NCBI RefSeq assembly: GCF_013812825.1
Contig: NZ_JACCSU010000045.1
Coordinates: 1 to 64,000 of the forward strand
Origin: Sphingomonas sp.
GTDB lineage: Bacteria; Pseudomonadota; Alphaproteobacteria; Sphingomonadales; Sphingomonadaceae
Direction: 5' to 3'
Length of the DNA: 64,000 bases
Notes under the pieces: generated by a model
Told to the model about the DNA's origin: nothing
The model's database searches: none
What the model saw: the letters and a program-made list of their open reading frames with translations, nothing else
Position numbers and translations under genes: made by a program
Part shown: positions 40,948 through 48,098 of the stretch, piece by piece
Layout: each line of letters opens with the position of its first letter
How positions within the stretch are numbered: the first letter of the stretch is position 1

Positions 40948-41438
40948 GCTGCCGCCTTCACCGACGGAAAAATCTTCGCCAGCTGGCTGAGGCTGTCCTC
41001 GGCGCTCTTGTGATGGACGAATACCACGCCCTCCGCCTCGTATGAGGAGCGGTGGTTTTCGCGGTCGTCGACCAGCACGTCGCCCGGCTCCATGTGCCGG
41101 TGCTTGTCGCGGGCCATGCAGGTGATGATCGGAACGCCCGGGAAATGCTCGGCCGCCCATCGGACCTTTTGCGGGGCCGCCCAGTTCCCGAGCGGCAAGC
41201 CGGTCAGGATGGTCGGCTTCAAATGCTCGACCCCATCGAACAGCCGGCGGGCGTCGGGCATTTCGGGGAGCGATCCGTAGAAATTGCGGGCGTTGGCGAT
41301 TCGCTTCCAGAACTCCCGCTTGCCGTCGCGTTCCTCGAATTCGGCGGGGGTCATCCCGAGCAGCGCCTTGGCGCCGGCGTCGAAATCGGCGAGCACTCCG
41401 TCGCAGTCGAGGAACAGGCGCGGTTGACCTTTGCGCAT
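40944..41438 (-). CDS. HAD-superfamily 5'-nucleotidase-like protein (NT5C type)
   Basis: A 164-residue HAD phosphatase. The nucleophile motif is F-L-D-C-D-G-V-L-A-D-F-D near residues 9-20, motif II is I-L-T-G-L-P, and the C-terminal acidic pair is in L-V-D-D-R-E-N. The small size and motif style fit the NT5C family of deoxyribonucleotidase-like proteins. It starts directly after the stop of the next upstream gene (TAG then ATG on the minus strand), so the two are cotranscribed. That partner resembles proteins from RNA-repair systems, which suggests, but does not prove, a role in RNA or nucleotide end-healing. Confidence 0.85.
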   Translation of the reverse strand: MRKGQPRLFLDCDGVLADFDAGAKALLGMTPAEFEERDGKREFWKRIANARNFYGSLPEMPDARRLFDGVEHLKPTILTGLPLGNWAAPQKVRWAAEHFPGVPIITCMARDKHRHMEPGDVLVDDRENHRSSYEAEGVVFVHHKSAEDSLSQLAKIFPSVKAAA

Positions 41439-41816
41439 CTAGAAGCGGGCCGGCTCGAGCTCGATCGGGATCGGCGCCTCGATGTGCTCCCAGCCACGGT
41501 CGCGAAGCACGTCGTTGCTTTCGCGCGCCTTGCGCCCGGGACCCAAGGACCAGGTGATGTGGTAGGTCGAGCCGTCTGGCCGATCGGTCGTGCCGTCCAG
41601 CTCGACCACCAGGCATTCGAGGCTGTGATTGTCGTCGGCACGCCCGATCACCCGGGCTTCGGGCTTGCGCGGCAGCGGCGTCTGGGGGGCCGCTCCGACC
41701 CGCAGCGTGACATGGTCGGCGATCACATCATCGTAGCGTGGCGGAAAGCGCTCGAGCAGCCGTTCGCGCTCATCGCGCGGCAGCTTCCAGCCGGTGACGG
41801 TGCCGGGTTTGGCCAT
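41439..41816 (-). CDS. Hypothetical protein, possible RNA-repair-associated domain
   Basis: A 125-residue soluble protein with G-W-K-L-P-R-D-E-R-E-R-L near its start and the segment D-V-I-A-D-H-V-T-L near residue 31. A single H-V-T-L-type motif is reminiscent of phosphoesterase or 'Swiss army knife' RNA-repair proteins that travel with HAD nucleotidases. That link is from memory of the families, and no second H-x-T/S motif of the 2H class is obvious; Y-H-I-T-W near residue 85 is a weak candidate. It adjoins the NT5C-like gene without any gap. Confidence 0.65.
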   Translation of the reverse strand: MAKPGTVTGWKLPRDERERLLERFPPRYDDVIADHVTLRVGAAPQTPLPRKPEARVIGRADDNHSLECLVVELDGTTDRPDGSTYHITWSLGPGRKARESNDVLRDRGWEHIEAPIPIELEPARF

Positions 41817-41841
41817 TCAGCAGTGACGCGGAATGAGCGGA

Positions 41842-43236
41842 TCAGTTCCTTGCGCCGAGCCGCTCGACCAGTTCGGCGGCGAATTCGCTCAGCGAATCGT
41901 CGCGCGCTCCCATGATCAGGATCCGGTCGCCGTCGCGCGCCTCGGCAACCAGGGCGTCGCCGATCGCCGCGCGTTCGGGGATGTGCTCGGCGTGGCGATC
42001 CTTGGCCCGGACAGCCTCGGCGAGCCAGTCCGATCCGCGCGCTCGCTCGACCGTGCCGCCGTGATAGACCGGGTCGGGCAGGTACAGCCGGTCGTCGGAC
42101 GCCATTCCGCGGACGAAGCTGTGGGCGAGCTCGTTGCCCATCTTCGCCAACGGGCCCCAGCCGTGCGGCTGGAACAGGATCAGCAGCCGCCCCGGCTGGG
42201 CGCGCATCGTTGCCAGGGTGGCGTCGATCTTGTCCGGGTTATGGGCGAAATCGTCGATCACCGTCACTCCGGCCGCGCTGCCGACCCTTTCGAGCCGCCG
42301 AGTCAACCCTTCGAACCGGGCCAGCGCGGCGGCTCCGTCGGCCAGCGGCACACCGAGCGCCCGGGTCGCGGCGAGCGCCGCCAGCGCGTTGGACGCGTTG
42401 TGGCGGCCGGGAATCGCCAGCCGGACCTCGTGGCGCTCGCCCTCGGCCTCGACAGCGAACGTCGCACCGTCGGCCAGCAGCTCGAGCTGCTTGCCCATCA
42501 GCCCCGCGCCGGGGCTGTCGAAACCGTAGCCGACGCATTTGTCGCTTCTGACCAGGTCGGCGAGCGCTCGGGTTTCGGGATCGTCGAGATTGAGCACTGC
42601 CTTGCGCGCCGTGCTGAGGAAGCCGGCGAACATTGCGCGCAGCTCGGCCATTTCCTTGTGATCGAGGCTGATGTTGGTCAGCACCGCGACCTCGGGCGTG
42701 TAGAGCCCGATCGAGCCGTCGCTTTCGTCGACCTCGCTGATGAATAGTTCGGGGTCGCCGACCAGGGCGCTGGCGAAGGGCGCCGAGCTGGTCGCGAAAT
42801 TCTTCATCACCGCGCCGTTCATCACCGTCGGCTGGCGGTGACAGGCGTGGAGGATCCAGCCGATCATTCCGGTCACGGTCGACTTTCCGCTGGTGCCGCC
42901 GACCGCGACGCTGCGCTGAGCGCCGTTGAGCAGCCGGGCGAGGAATTGCGGCCGGGTCAGGTGCGCAAGCCCGAGCTCGCGGGCGCGGACGACGTCCGGG
43001 ACGGTGTCCTCGACCGCCGCCGAAGTGACCAGGGTCATCCCCGGCTGGAGCCCCGAGCCGTCCTGCGGGAACAAGGATATTCCGAGCGAGCGCAGATAAG
43101 CGAACTTGGGTGCGACCCGGCCCGCATCGAGCGCCCGGTCGGAGCCGGCGACGCGGCCGCCCCAGGCTCGAAGGATGCAGGCGAGGGGCAGCATGCCGCT
43201 TCCGCCGATGCCGCAGAAGAAGGTGGAATCATTCAT
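41842..43236 (-). CDS. mpl: Mur ligase family protein (Mpl-like)
   Basis: A Mur ligase of 464 residues. The N-terminal loop reads C-G-I-G-G-S-G-M, the ATP-binding motif V-G-G-T-S-G-K-S-T-V-T near residue 118, followed by H-N-x-x-N-A-L-A-A-type sequence (G-R-H-N-A-S-N-A-L-A-A-L) and a C-terminal domain with D-D-F-A-H-N-P. It most resembles Mpl, which re-attaches recycled murein tripeptide to UDP-MurNAc, though MurC is a close relative. No other mur genes are next to it, as they would be for murC, and the divergent neighbour is an LD-carboxypeptidase, another recycling enzyme. Both points favour Mpl. Confidence 0.85.
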   Translation of the reverse strand: MNDSTFFCGIGGSGMLPLACILRAWGGRVAGSDRALDAGRVAPKFAYLRSLGISLFPQDGSGLQPGMTLVTSAAVEDTVPDVVRARELGLAHLTRPQFLARLLNGAQRSVAVGGTSGKSTVTGMIGWILHACHRQPTVMNGAVMKNFATSSAPFASALVGDPELFISEVDESDGSIGLYTPEVAVLTNISLDHKEMAELRAMFAGFLSTARKAVLNLDDPETRALADLVRSDKCVGYGFDSPGAGLMGKQLELLADGATFAVEAEGERHEVRLAIPGRHNASNALAALAATRALGVPLADGAAALARFEGLTRRLERVGSAAGVTVIDDFAHNPDKIDATLATMRAQPGRLLILFQPHGWGPLAKMGNELAHSFVRGMASDDRLYLPDPVYHGGTVERARGSDWLAEAVRAKDRHAEHIPERAAIGDALVAEARDGDRILIMGARDDSLSEFAAELVERLGARN

Positions 43237-43283
43237 CGGCGGTGCCCTATTGAACGCGGGCCGACATGACAAATGGGGGCCCA

Positions 43284-44096
43284 ATGAAGATCGCCGTGGT
43301 CGCTCCAAGCAACACGTTGCAGCGCGAGGCGGCCGAGCGGGTGCAGGCGATCGCCGACCGCCGCGGCGACTGTGAACTGGTTTTCCATGCGCAGTGCTTC
43401 CTGTCGGACGGGCATTTCGCCGGAGCGGACGGCCAGCGCCTGGCCGCTTTGCGCGAGGTGATGGCCGACCCGTCAGTCGATGCCATGTGGTTCGCACGCG
43501 GCGGCTACGGCTCGAACCGGATCGCCGAGGCTGCCTTGGCCGACCTGCCGCAAGCGGCCGCCTCCAAGCTCTATCTGGGCTATAGCGACTCAGGCTTCCT
43601 TCTCGCCGGCTTCCATCGCGCCGGGCTGAAGGTCGCGCACGGGCCGATGCCGCGGGACATCTTGCGCGACGGCGGCGAGGCCGCGGTGTCCCGATCGCTC
43701 GACTGGCTGGTGCGGCGCGACCGCTCGGCGCTCGAGCCGGACATCCAGGCTCCGGCGTTCGCGTTCAACCTGACGGTGCTGTCGTGCCTGCTCGGGACTC
43801 CGCTCGAGCTGGACCTGGCGGGAGCGGAGCTGCTGCTCGAGGAGGTCAGCGAGCACCATTACCGGATCGACCGCGCGATGTTCCACGTGACCGCCAGCGC
43901 CAATGTCCGAGCTGTCGCCCGGATTCGCCTCGGCCGGGTCGGCGATATCCTCGCCAACGACCCCGTGTGGGGCGGCGACGAGCTGGCGATCGTCGAGGAT
44001 TGGTGCGCCCGATCCGGCATCGCTTTCGGCGGCCGCGCGGACATCGGCCACGACGCGGCTAACCGGGTGGTTCCGTTCGGGGGCGAAATAAGCTGA
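43284..44096 (+). CDS. LD-carboxypeptidase (S66 family)
   Basis: A serine peptidase of about 270 residues that trims the terminal D-alanine from murein tetrapeptides in the cytoplasm (LdcA type). The N-terminus M-K-I-A-V-V-A-P-S is followed by the G-G-Y-G-S-N-R region. The nucleophile lies in L-G-Y-S-D-S-G-F near residue 100, with later Glu (L-L-E-E-V) and His (D-I-G-H-D-A-A-N) of the triad. The ATG at 43284 has GGGGG just upstream; an ATG six codons earlier at 43266 is also possible. It is divergent from the Mpl-like gene, and the pair would act in one recycling pathway. Confidence 0.9.
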   Translation: MKIAVVAPSNTLQREAAERVQAIADRRGDCELVFHAQCFLSDGHFAGADGQRLAALREVMADPSVDAMWFARGGYGSNRIAEAALADLPQAAASKLYLGYSDSGFLLAGFHRAGLKVAHGPMPRDILRDGGEAAVSRSLDWLVRRDRSALEPDIQAPAFAFNLTVLSCLLGTPLELDLAGAELLLEEVSEHHYRIDRAMFHVTASANVRAVARIRLGRVGDILANDPVWGGDELAIVEDWCARSGIAFGGRADIGHDAANRVVPFGGEIS

Positions 44097-44171
44097 TCTT
44101 CAGGTGTGGAATCCATTGCAAAGGGGCCGCCTTTGCGCTCTACAAAAGCGGACAACAACAGGAGGGCGCTC

Positions 44172-44435
44172 ATGGCGAAATCAGGCAGGACAGCAGGGGG
44201 CGGATTGGCACGCCCGGTTCAACCTTCACCGGAACTCGGGGCGATCACGGGCAATGATCCGCTGCCGCGCAGCCAGGTGGTTTCCAAGGTATGGGATCAC
44301 ATTCGCAAGAACAACCTGCAAAACCCGCAAAACAAAAGAGAAATTGTAGCGGACGACAAGCTCCGGAAGGTCTTCGGCAAGGACCGCTGCAGCATGTTCG
44401 AGATGAACAAGCATCTCTCGAGGCATCTGAAATAG
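44172..44435 (+). CDS. SWIB/MDM2 domain-containing protein
   Basis: A small protein of 87 residues. The SWIB fold fills the C-terminal two thirds, with L-P-R-S-Q-V-V-S-K-V-W-D-H-I near residue 30, the N-N-L-Q-N-P-Q-N-K-R segment, and F-G-K-D-R-C-S-M-F-E-M. In eukaryotes SWIB domains occur in chromatin remodelling complexes; bacterial copies are small and are found in chlamydiae and some alphaproteobacteria, where a nucleoid or topoisomerase link has been suggested. The ATG follows a strong AGGAGG. A rho-independent terminator ends the transcript. Confidence 0.9.
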   Translation: MAKSGRTAGGGLARPVQPSPELGAITGNDPLPRSQVVSKVWDHIRKNNLQNPQNKREIVADDKLRKVFGKDRCSMFEMNKHLSRHLK

Positions 44436-44459
44436 GCCGGCTCCAGGGCTAGTCGACCG

Positions 44460-44489
44460 GGGGATCCGCGCGAGCGGGTCCCCTTTTTT
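44460..44489 (+). terminator. Rho-independent terminator after the SWIB gene
   Basis: GGGGATCCGC and GCGGGTCCCC form a 10-bp stem with a G-T wobble and a 4-base loop, followed directly by TTTTTTC. It sits about 25 bases after the SWIB stop. Confidence 0.9.
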
Positions 44490-44517
44490 CATGTGCCGCA
44501 GAGGGCGAATCGCCTCT

Positions 44518-45237
44518 CTAGCGGCACAGGCCACCGCCGATCCTGCCGCGTTCCGCCTGGTCAAGGTGCAGATGATCGGCGTGGGCGGCGTTGTAGTCCG
44601 GCGACAGCACCGTTGCGAACAGGCGACAGGAGCCATCTCGGACTTCGCGCAGGAAACGCCCTTCCGGGCCGCTCGAGCGCCAGTCCCGAACGACGCTCAC
44701 TTGGGTGCCGTCGGTCAGGCGGAAGCCGATGATGTCGAGCGCGTCGGCGGTCGCATGTTCGCTGAACTCGCCCTCCAGGCGCCCGTACAATCGTCGGCAC
44801 GAGTAGCTTCCCGAATGATCGATGATCGCCGCTCTCCGGCCGAAATGGCGGCGCGCCGCGGGTTGCAGGACGTCGCGCTCGAACAGGACCAGCGTGGCGG
44901 CGACCGGGCAGCTGGTGACCAGTCCGGCGGGAACGAACGCGACCGTCCGGCCTTCGTCGCCCAGGCGCATCCCGTCGGCATAGCCGCAGTCGGCGCCGCT
45001 GCTTTTCGGAGGCGCGGGGAGATCGCCGACTCCGGCTTGAGCGAGGAGGGCGCGGCACTGGGCCGGCTGGTCGCCGAGCGCGGCCAGTTTGCGCACCGTG
45101 AACAGCCCCACCGGATCGCCGAGGCGCAGCTCGGTCCACGGGAAGTCCTGCGGGTGGCGGCGCACATACTCGCGTCCGTAAAGGTACCCGGCGGCGACCA
45201 AGATCAGGAACAGCAGCCACCACAAAGCGGTTCGCAT
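44518..45237 (-). CDS. Extensin family protein (extensin-like C-terminal domain)
   Basis: A 239-residue protein with an N-terminal signal anchor (about residues 3-20) and a C-terminal extensin_2-type domain. The domain shows Q-C-R-A-L-L near residue 60, C-G-Y-A-D-G-M, S-E-H-A-T-A-D-A-L-D-I-I-G-F near residue 165 and H-A-D-H-L-H-L-D near the end, with several conserved cysteines. The H-A-x-x-x-A-x-D and H-x-D-H-x-H pattern is like that of metal-dependent VanY/LAS peptidases, so a wall-related hydrolase role is plausible. It is coupled to the upstream NUDIX gene, whose stop touches this ATG. Confidence 0.85.
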   Translation of the reverse strand: MRTALWWLLFLILVAAGYLYGREYVRRHPQDFPWTELRLGDPVGLFTVRKLAALGDQPAQCRALLAQAGVGDLPAPPKSSGADCGYADGMRLGDEGRTVAFVPAGLVTSCPVAATLVLFERDVLQPAARRHFGRRAAIIDHSGSYSCRRLYGRLEGEFSEHATADALDIIGFRLTDGTQVSVVRDWRSSGPEGRFLREVRDGSCRLFATVLSPDYNAAHADHLHLDQAERGRIGGGLCR

Positions 45238-45983
45238 CAGCCGCGCCAGAGGTCGTCGAGCTTTTCGCGGGTCACCGGGTAGCCGAGGTCGCCGGGGATG
45301 GTGATGAACCGTTCCCCGCCATGCTCCTCGACCCACGGCGTAATCGGATCGATCGGGTGCGCCAGCGCATCGGCGCGCATCGCCGCGAAGCTGTCGTGCC
45401 CGGCCAGGCGCTCGAGGTTGCGGCGGGTCGGGAAAATCAGCCGCGCATCCCCGCTGCACTCGCGCTCGAGCGCCTCGGCCGCAGTCAGCCAGAAGGCGCC
45501 GCTGCATTCGGTGGTGATGACGGACGGCTGCCACTCTCCGGCTGGAGCGGCGGCGATGAAGAACAAGGTGTCGAAGCGCCGGGTGACGTGGAAATTGGGC
45601 AGCCAGCGGGCAAGCGGAGTCAGCGATTCGAGATCGAGCTCCAGGCCGCTCTTGCCAAGCAGCTCGCCGAACGGTCGGTCGGCGACCAGTGCGCGCTGCA
45701 AGGCGAGGGTGTCGGCGCACGAGGGCAGGGGCGCGATCCCGACCGTGACCGCGGTCTCCTCGAGGGTTTCGCGGATTGCCGCAACCCGGGCGCCGCCGTC
45801 GGCAAGACCGAAGCGCCCGGCAAGTTCGCGGTCGGCGTCGTCGATTCGGCCGCCGGGAAACACCAGGGCGCCGCCGGCGAAGGCCATGCCGCTGGCTCGC
45901 TCGACCATCAGCAGCTCGGGCGGCCCGCGGTCGCGGTCGCGGACCAAGACCAGGGTCGCCGCGGGGATCGGCTCGTCGCTCAT
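45237..45983 (-). CDS. NUDIX hydrolase (NUDT19-like)
   Basis: A 248-residue Nudix protein. The N-terminal strand region has A-A-T-L-V-L-V-R-D-R. The Nudix box is split by an insertion: F-P-G-G-R-I-D-D near residue 43, and then R-E-T-L-E-E-T-A near residue 72. This interrupted box is typical of NUDT19-type CoA diphosphatases, so CoA or acyl-CoA is a possible substrate. It is the first gene of a two-gene minus-strand unit with the extensin-like gene. The promoter should lie in the 100 bases before it, which also contain the terminator of the next minus-strand gene. Confidence 0.88.
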   Translation of the reverse strand: MSDEPIPAATLVLVRDRDRGPPELLMVERASGMAFAGGALVFPGGRIDDADRELAGRFGLADGGARVAAIRETLEETAVTVGIAPLPSCADTLALQRALVADRPFGELLGKSGLELDLESLTPLARWLPNFHVTRRFDTLFFIAAAPAGEWQPSVITTECSGAFWLTAAEALERECSGDARLIFPTRRNLERLAGHDSFAAMRADALAHPIDPITPWVEEHGGERFITIPGDLGYPVTREKLDDLWRG

Positions 45984-46020
45984 CGCGCCCGCCGCCTAGG
46001 CCAGCGGTGGGCAAAGAAAA

Positions 46021-46059
46021 AGGCCGCCGGCGCCCTTTGAGGGGGGCCGCCGGCGGCCT
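46021..46059 (-). terminator. Rho-independent terminator of the small lipoprotein gene
   Basis: AGGCCGCCGGCG and CGCCGGCGGCCT form a perfect 12-bp stem with a 15-base loop. Read on the minus strand it is followed by TTTTTCTTT (46012-46020), so it terminates the lipoprotein transcript about 23 bases after its stop. Confidence 0.88.
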
Positions 46060-46082
46060 GCGTTCGGCAAGGGCCGGCGTGC

Positions 46083-46370
46083 CTACATGCCGTTGACGGC
46101 CTGATCCACTTCAGCCCGGTTGCCGGCGTTGACGTCGGCGTCGTCGATCGCTTCCTCGCGCCGCTCGCCTTCCTCGCGAAGCTGATCGGCCTGGTTGCCG
46201 AGCGCTTCGGCCTCCGCGTCGCCCGCATTGGCCGCGAGCGCGTCGAGATTTTCGGCTTGGTTCTCCATATTCTCCTGGACGTTCTCGCCCAGCGTGTCGT
46301 CGCCCTGGCCGCCGCAGCCGGCGAGCGCGATCGAGGTCGCGCCGACCAGCGCGAATGCGAATTTCTTCAT
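46083..46370 (-). CDS. Small acidic lipoprotein
   Basis: A 95-residue protein with a clear lipoprotein signal: M-K-K start, hydrophobic core and lipobox A-L-A-G-C near residue 19. The mature part is acidic and helical, rich in Glu, Asn, Asp and Ala, with the pattern E-N-V-Q-E-N-M-E-N-Q-A-E-N-L that looks like a coiled coil. No enzyme motif is present. The ATG has AAAGGGA upstream. It has its own terminator and forms a single-gene unit. It should be anchored in the inner or outer membrane; the residue after Cys is Gly, which does not act as an inner-membrane retention signal. Confidence 0.85.
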   Translation of the reverse strand: MKKFAFALVGATSIALAGCGGQGDDTLGENVQENMENQAENLDALAANAGDAEAEALGNQADQLREEGERREEAIDDADVNAGNRAEVDQAVNGM

Positions 46371-46478
46371 TCAAGATCCCTTTCGGTTCGGCTGTTGCCG
46401 GGGTCGGGCATAACAGCAGCAATGGTGCAAATTCCAGTGCCTGGATTCGGTTCCTCGCGGGGATCGACCGGCCCAACC

Positions 46479-46507
46479 TTGAGAATTCGGGGCAAAACGC
46501 CTATTTA
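46479..46507 (+). promoter_or_regulatory. Sigma70-like promoter of ssrA
   Basis: TTGAGA at 46479-46484 and TATTTA at 46502-46507 are separated by exactly 17 bases, five of six and four of six matches to the consensus hexamers. Transcription would start near 46514, just before the acceptor-piece sequence. Confidence 0.7.
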
Positions 46508-46513
46508 GGACGG

Positions 46514-46814
46514 GCCGGGGCGACCCGGCTATGTCGGTAGAATGTTAGGTGGAATAGGCATTTCGGACCCGGGGGGCAGTACCCCGGCGCCTCCACCATC
46601 AGCCCCCGCATGGGGACCCCATCAAAGTAGTACTTTGATGGGACCCGGCGCGGGGGTTGCTGATGGGGGCGAAATAGGATCGACGAGTGCAGTAAAGGCC
46701 TGATTGCCGGCCGGCCTGAATGAGCCGTAAAACCGTTCATAACCACAAGTGCCAACGATAACGAGGCGCTCGCAATTGCTGCGTAACTGACGGCCTAACG
46801 GTCTGAAGTTACAA
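46514..46814 (+). ncRNA. ssrA: Transfer-messenger RNA, circularly permuted two-piece form
   Basis: Rescues stalled ribosomes by trans-translation with SmpB. The gene is in the permuted alphaproteobacterial order. First comes the acceptor piece, ending GCCTCCACCA at 46598 after a 6-bp T-arm-like stem (46569-46574 with 46582-46587). Then comes an intervening segment, 46599-46664, that folds on itself. The coding piece begins GGGGGCG at 46665, and GGGGGC pairs with GCCTCC to close the acceptor stem. The tag reading frame resumes at GCC 46751 and encodes A-N-D-N-E-A-L-A-I-A-A, stopping at TAA 46784-46786. A GTAACT/AGTTAC stem (46783-46812) closes the end. Exact 5' and 3' ends are estimates. Confidence 0.92.
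46599..46664 (+). other. Intervening segment of the permuted tmRNA
   Basis: The segment removed when the precursor is cut into two RNAs. TCAGC (46599-46603) pairs with GCTGA (46659-46663), CCCCGC with GCGGGG inside it, and a 12-bp perfect hairpin (CCCATCAAAGTA with TACTTTGATGGG) forms the centre at 46618-46642. This holds the two mature ends together. Confidence 0.85.
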
Positions 46815-46830
46815 TGACAAAAGCGCGGTC

Positions 46831-46940
46831 GGACCCCACCGGGCAACAGAAGGGGATTCCAGCGGCCTCCGAGGGAGCCGGGCAACAGAATCCCTCGGAC
46901 TTTCCAAACAAGCGCGAGGCACCGGGCAACAGAAGCCTCC
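46831..46940. repeat. Array of three hairpins with an invariant loop
   Basis: Three stem-loops follow one another. Stems are CCCC/GGGG (46834-46837 with 46852-46855), CCGAGGGA/TCCCTCGG (46869-46876 with 46891-46898) and GAGGC/GCCTC (46916-46920 with 46935-46939). Each has a 14-base loop whose last 13 bases are identical: CCGGGCAACAGAA. Stems share no sequence but all pair perfectly. The array lies between ssrA (plus strand) and the 3' end of mscL (minus strand), where the loop would read TTCTGTTGCCCGG in the mscL 3' untranslated region. This stretch holds no protein gene. Confidence 0.85.
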
Positions 46941-46948
46941 TACTTCCC

Positions 46949-47374
46949 TTATTTCTGGCGCCTGAGCTCGTCGCGGATTTCGGTGAGCAGTTCGGCTTCG
47001 CTCGGGCCCCCTGGTGCATCGGCGCCGCGGCCGCTCAGCCGGTTGGCCCAGCGGATCAAGAGGAAGATCACGAAAGCGAGGATCAGGAAGTTGATCAGCA
47101 CCGTGGTGAACTGCCCCCAGCCGATCACCGCGACCCCGGCTCGCTTGAGGTCGGCGTAGCTGGTGAGGCTGCCCGAGTAGCTGTCCGGCACCGCGCCGAT
47201 CACCGTGAAGTAGCTGGCGAAATCGAGCCCGCCGAAGATTGCTCCGACCACCGGCATGATGATGTCGTCGGTCAGGCTGGCGACGATGGTCGCGAACGCC
47301 GCGCCGATGATCACCGCGACGGCGAGGTCGAGGACGTTGCCCCGGGCGACAAAATCGCGAAATTCCCTGAGCAT
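46949..47374 (-). CDS. mscL: Large-conductance mechanosensitive channel
   Basis: Pore protein of 141 residues that opens under membrane tension and protects against osmotic down-shock. The N-terminal amphipathic helix (L-R-E-F-R-D-F-V-A-R-G-N) leads into TM1 with the pore-lining V-A-V-I-I-G-A-A-F. A periplasmic loop follows, then TM2 (about residues 82-106) and a cytoplasmic helix ending L-L-T-E-I-R-D-E-L. The ATG at 47374 has GGGAGA upstream; a GTG one codon earlier is in frame. Its 3' untranslated region would contain the three-hairpin array. It diverges from the LemA gene. Confidence 0.95.
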   Translation of the reverse strand: MLREFRDFVARGNVLDLAVAVIIGAAFATIVASLTDDIIMPVVGAIFGGLDFASYFTVIGAVPDSYSGSLTSYADLKRAGVAVIGWGQFTTVLINFLILAFVIFLLIRWANRLSGRGADAPGGPSEAELLTEIRDELRRQK

Positions 47375-47482
47375 CACTCGTCTCCCATGTGCCGCTGCAT
47401 CCTAGCCGCGTTGCGGCTGATTGAAAGCGGCGACTCGCCGCTCTACTTATCCCCGCCACAGGATGTGATCAGGGGACTTGAG

Positions 47483-48097
47483 ATGACCGCACTTCGTCGC
47501 CGCTCCGTACTAGCCAGGACGGGGTTGCTTGCGCCGCTCGCCGCGTTGAGCCTTGCCGGCTGCGGTCTCAACAGCGTCCCGACCGCCGAAGAGCAGGTCA
47601 ACGCCGCCTGGGGCAATGTCCAGAGCGAATATCAGCGGCGCGCCGACCTGATCCCCAACCTCGTCCGGACGGTCGAGCGCTATGCGGACCAGGAGCGCGA
47701 GGTGCTCACCGAGGTGACCAACGCGCGCGCTCGAGCGAGCAGCATCCAGCTGAACGCCGAGGATCTCGACGATCCCGCCAGGGTCCGCCAGTTCAACGAA
47801 GCTCAGACGCAGCTCGGAAGTTCGCTCGGGCGGCTGCTGGCGACGTTCGAGGCTTATCCGGACCTCAAGTCGAACCAGAATTTCCTGACTCTGCAGAGCC
47901 AGCTCGAGGGGACGGAGAATTCGATCCTCGTCTCGCGGCGCGACTATAATGAGACGGTGCGGCAGTACAACACGACCATCCGCACCTTCCCCGACGCGAT
48001 CGGCGCCAAGGTCTTCTACGGAGCCAAGCCCAAGGTCCCGTTCGAGGCGGCGGCCGGGTCGCAGACCGCGCCGACGGTCGACTTCAACGCCAGCTGA
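47483..48097 (+). CDS. LemA family lipoprotein
   Basis: A protein of 204 residues with a lipoprotein-type signal (lipobox S-L-A-G-C near residue 27) and a helical LemA domain. The domain contains A-W-G-N-V-Q-S-E-Y-Q-R-R-A-D-L-I-P-N-L-V near residues 42-61 and R-R-D-Y-N-E-T-V-R-Q-Y-N. LemA genes are often found with TPM-domain genes, as here, and the set may form a membrane complex; its role is unknown. The ATG at 47483 is preceded by AGGGGA. The next gene begins two bases after the stop. Confidence 0.92.
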   Translation: MTALRRRSVLARTGLLAPLAALSLAGCGLNSVPTAEEQVNAAWGNVQSEYQRRADLIPNLVRTVERYADQEREVLTEVTNARARASSIQLNAEDLDDPARVRQFNEAQTQLGSSLGRLLATFEAYPDLKSNQNFLTLQSQLEGTENSILVSRRDYNETVRQYNTTIRTFPDAIGAKVFYGAKPKVPFEAAAGSQTAPTVDFNAS

Positions 48098-48098
48098 G

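Noticed and set aside
46501-46755. Short open frames on both strands across 46355-46885
   Set aside because: They overlap the tmRNA structure and the hairpin array, which explain the sequence better. None has a ribosome binding site with family-like sequence.
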